Source of the DNA: Mrakia gelida
Taxonomy: Eukaryota; Basidiomycota; Tremellomycetes; Cystofilobasidiales; Mrakiaceae
Length of the DNA stretch: 64,000 bases
NCBI GenBank assembly: GCA_024345305.1
Contig: BRON01000006.1
Coordinates: 248,001 to 312,000, forward strand
Direction of reading: 5' to 3'
Shown: piece by piece, positions 61,789 to 64,000 of the stretch
Layout: the number at the start of each line of letters is the position of its first letter
How positions within the stretch are numbered: the stretch's first letter is position 1
Translations under genes and position numbers: made by a program
The notes under the pieces: model-generated
What the model saw: the letters and a program-made list of their open reading frames with translations, nothing else
Told to the model about the DNA's origin: nothing
Databases searched by the model: none

Positions 61789-63892
61789 TTAGAACTTGAC
61801 GATGAAAGTGGACGAGAGTCCGAGCGAGCCCTTTGAGGAGTAGAAAGACGAGGTGCTGAGATGGGAAAAGATGAGAAGGATTTTGAGGTCCGACGACGGT
61901 CTGGAGGTGAGAGAGAAGGGGAGAGAGGACCGATCAGGAAGAGGTGCGATGCCTGGAAGGGAAACGTTTAAGAACTGACGTGAAGCGGCCAGGTCCCGAG
62001 GTGGTACCAGCAGTCCTTCGCCTCGACGAAAGGTCCTACTGAGGTCCTGGGAGAAGGAAGCAAGCGAATGAGGACGAAACGAGAAGCGGACGCGGTTAGA
62101 GGAACGATCGTGCAGAGGGAGCTGCGATGAGACACTCACTTTGCCGATCAGGTCTCCTTCCGTTGCCCGTCTTAGCACCGGCAGCCTGACCCATGTCGAT
62201 TCGAGAGTTCGAGTTCAACAGCCTCTCTACCTCCTCCCACGTCTTCGTCGGAACCAGCCTCTTCATCTTCGCCTGTAGATCGTTAAACTCGTCCCAGTTG
62301 ACGTCGCGTAAACTCCGATGGCGAGGGTGCCTGACGATCTGATCCGCTAGCTTGATGGTCGATGCCAATCCGGGAGCGGTGAGGGGAGGAGTCGTGGTGG
62401 GGTCGACGAGGTGTTGAGCTTGTTGTTCGCGGAGTGGACGAGAAGTTCGTCCTACGCTCCGCATCAGTCGAGGCATTCAATGTAGGCTTGGAAGTTGTTC
62501 TCGTCAAGCGCGAAACCACTCGTTTGAAGGTCCTTCCATGTCGCGAGAGCTCGAGCGAGAGAGCCGCTGGAAAGAAGAGCAAGGAGAGCGACGCGTCAAA
62601 ACAGGCTTGATCGCTCCTTCTGTACGTCTGGCGCACGACCGTTGCTCGCAGCTCACCTGAATCCGCAAGCGTCGAAGTACTGTATTGAAGAGGACGATTC
62701 AGACGATTGAAGAGTCAGCGGTCCGGCGTCGAAAAAAAAAGAGGACGCGTCAACGACGAAAGGGAAGACTCACCACCGAAACCGCTCTCTGATCGATCCC
62801 CACGCCTCCTTCAGAACTCATCAGCCCCCAGACCTCCTCTACGTCCTCGAAAGACTTCCCCTTGTCGTATGCCTCCGTCAGTGAAGTGTAACTCCGAACG
62901 GTGAAGACGTCCTTGTCGACCTCCTTCATAGCCTGGTGGATCGCTCGAACGTCGAGGAGGTGTTGAAGACGAAGGCACTCGAGTTCGGCGACGACGTCAG
63001 GAGGGGGTGCTGCTGCCGAGGGGTCGAGTCGACGTCGATCTTGGGTGTAGAGACGAGCGTAGATCTCGAGAAGTGCGTTGAGAGGGTTGTGGTTCGGGTC
63101 GTAGAAGGAGAGACGTGTTCGAGCCTGGTTGGCGAGGAGGAAGTGGAGGATCGGATCCGGATGCGGTCGAGGTTGTAGTCCACGAAGCACTTCGGTGAGC
63201 TCTTGGACTGTCCGGTAGACCAACTCCTTGACTCCCTCGTCGCGACGACCGTCCTCCGTGACGCGAAGGATCCACCCCGCGACGTCCACCCCTTCCTCCA
63301 AACTGCTCGCCACCTCCATCAACCTCCTTGAAAATTCATTTACTTCCTCCCTCGTACCAGTCGCTTCCAACGATCCCTTTCCAGCGTGCACAGCGACCAA
63401 GTCTGCTGAATACGGGGGAGGCGACGTGGGGTTTCGAGCGAAATCCCGAATGAGGTTGAGGAGAGTAGAGGAGGTGATTCGAACGCCAGAGGATGAGTTG
63501 GCAGGAGATCGGGGTGTCCGAAGAGGGGAGGAGTTGTTGGGAGGCCGGCGTGGGGCCTGGGGAGGACGTTGTAGGGGCTGCAGAGGAGAGGAGAGGGAGG
63601 GGGAGGTCTTCGTCGCCGTTCTGGAAGGGATGAGGGGAGGGGGAGGAGTCGACTGGCAACAGTACAACAGGGAAGAGATGAGCTTTTCTATACACAGAAG
63701 ATCGAGACACATGCAGCAGCTCACAGAGATGGTGGGAGATGGGAATATCTGAGACGGTGTGTGCGGAGGACGGTCTCGAAGATCGACTTTGTCGAGAGGT
63801 GAGCTCGAGCTGTAACGAAGGAGGTGGCCGATTCTCGTCCTTCTAGCGAGCTGAGCGAGGGTCCTCCCAAGCGATGAAGTCGAGAGAAGCAT
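61789..63892 (-). pseudogene. PPR-like mitochondrial protein, paralogue copy C, disrupted
   Basis: Third member of the PPR-like family. ATG at 63892 starts MLLSTSSLGRTLAQLARRTR, nearly the same as copy A, and the first two exons (to about 62775) are fully open with LLEIYARLYTQDRRRLD and AMKEVDKDVFTVRSYTSL. The 23-nt exon (62657-62679, YFDACGF) is intact. In the next exon, where copy A reads CLNRCGAWDELL, copy C has TGA in place of Arg (62464-62466) and TAG in place of Trp (62452-62454). A one-base loss follows at about 62425-62440, after which the family frame resumes (QAQHLVDPTTTPPL, HPRHRSLRDV). Any product would be cut short after roughly 380 codons and lack the last repeats. A truncated functional protein cannot be excluded. 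Lies in the same orientation as copy A. Confidence 0.75.
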
Positions 63893-64000
63893 AGCGAGGT
63901 CGCTGAGCCAGTCGGAGAGGGTAGAGGAGGGGAAAGCTGGGATCGGGCGAGGGTGAGGGATGGGAGGGAAGAAGGAGGAAGGAGCGTCGACTTTTTTGAG
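63893..64000. other. Upstream flank of copy C, homologous to the upstream flank of copy A
   Basis: This segment aligns by eye with 26275-26400 upstream of copy A, including GAAGAAGGAGGAAGGA and GTCGACTTTTT. The duplicated unit therefore extends past the coding start and beyond the window edge. Confidence 0.7.

Noticed and set aside
23805..63892. The three PPR-like copies as a transposon or its cargo
   Set aside because: No transposase, reverse transcriptase, terminal repeats or target-site duplications seen; introns are retained, so they are not retrocopies.
1..64000. CRISPR array, prokaryotic operon or defence system
   Set aside because: No regularly spaced repeats; genes are intron-rich and nuclear-fungal, so prokaryotic systems are not expected.

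Overview
This window is nuclear DNA of a fungus, most likely a basidiomycetous yeast of the Pucciniomycotina (Rhodotorula/Sporobolomyces/Leucosporidium-like). That placement is inferred from style rather than a marker gene: GC-rich sequence, many short introns (mostly about 60-120 nt) with CTGAC branch sites and CAG ends, very small exons, compact spacing and fungal gene families (Con-6, RCR-like, R3H-SUZ, GH3). Gene models were spliced by eye from reading frame, splice signals and family conservation, so individual exon borders may be off by one site.

Layout, left to right: the 5' part of an SFP1-like C2H2 zinc-finger gene (-, runs off the left edge); mitochondrial aspartate-glutamate carrier (-, 3415-7918); a small RGG protein (+, 8321-8919); carnitine O-acetyltransferase (-, 9250-12719); a very large BEACH-WD40 protein with a terminal zinc finger (+, 13525-23719); PPR-like gene copy A (-, 23805-26274); a Con-6 gene (-, 27215-28383); an RCR-like membrane protein (+, 29017-30153); a secreted type-B carboxylesterase (+, 30995-33415); complex I 24-kDa subunit (+, 33729-35162); an HSP20-like protein (-, 35581-37125); a micro-exon gene of unknown function (+, 37455-38008); a LIM protein (+, 39223-42524); a secreted GH3 glycosidase (-, 43001-47105); PPR-like copy B (+, 47415-49605); a secreted unknown protein (-, 50387-51862); proteasome subunit beta-7 (+, 53435-55382); an R3H-SUZ protein (+, 55858-60808); PPR-like copy C, apparently a pseudogene (-, 61789-63892).

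Several products act in mitochondria (carrier, carnitine acetyltransferase, complex I subunit, PPR-like proteins), but the genes are separate transcription units and nothing indicates a metabolic cluster. The most unusual content is: (1) three dispersed paralogues of one PPR-like gene with conserved intron positions, two also sharing upstream sequence and one carrying two nonsense codons and a frameshift; (2) extremely small exons, including 16-, 9- and 13-nt exons in the Con-6 gene; (3) frequent 5' splice sites of the form GTTCGT; and (4) an over-represented palindrome, TCGACGCGTCGA, concentrated in introns and gene flanks. No tRNA, rRNA, CRISPR array or transposon was recognised.
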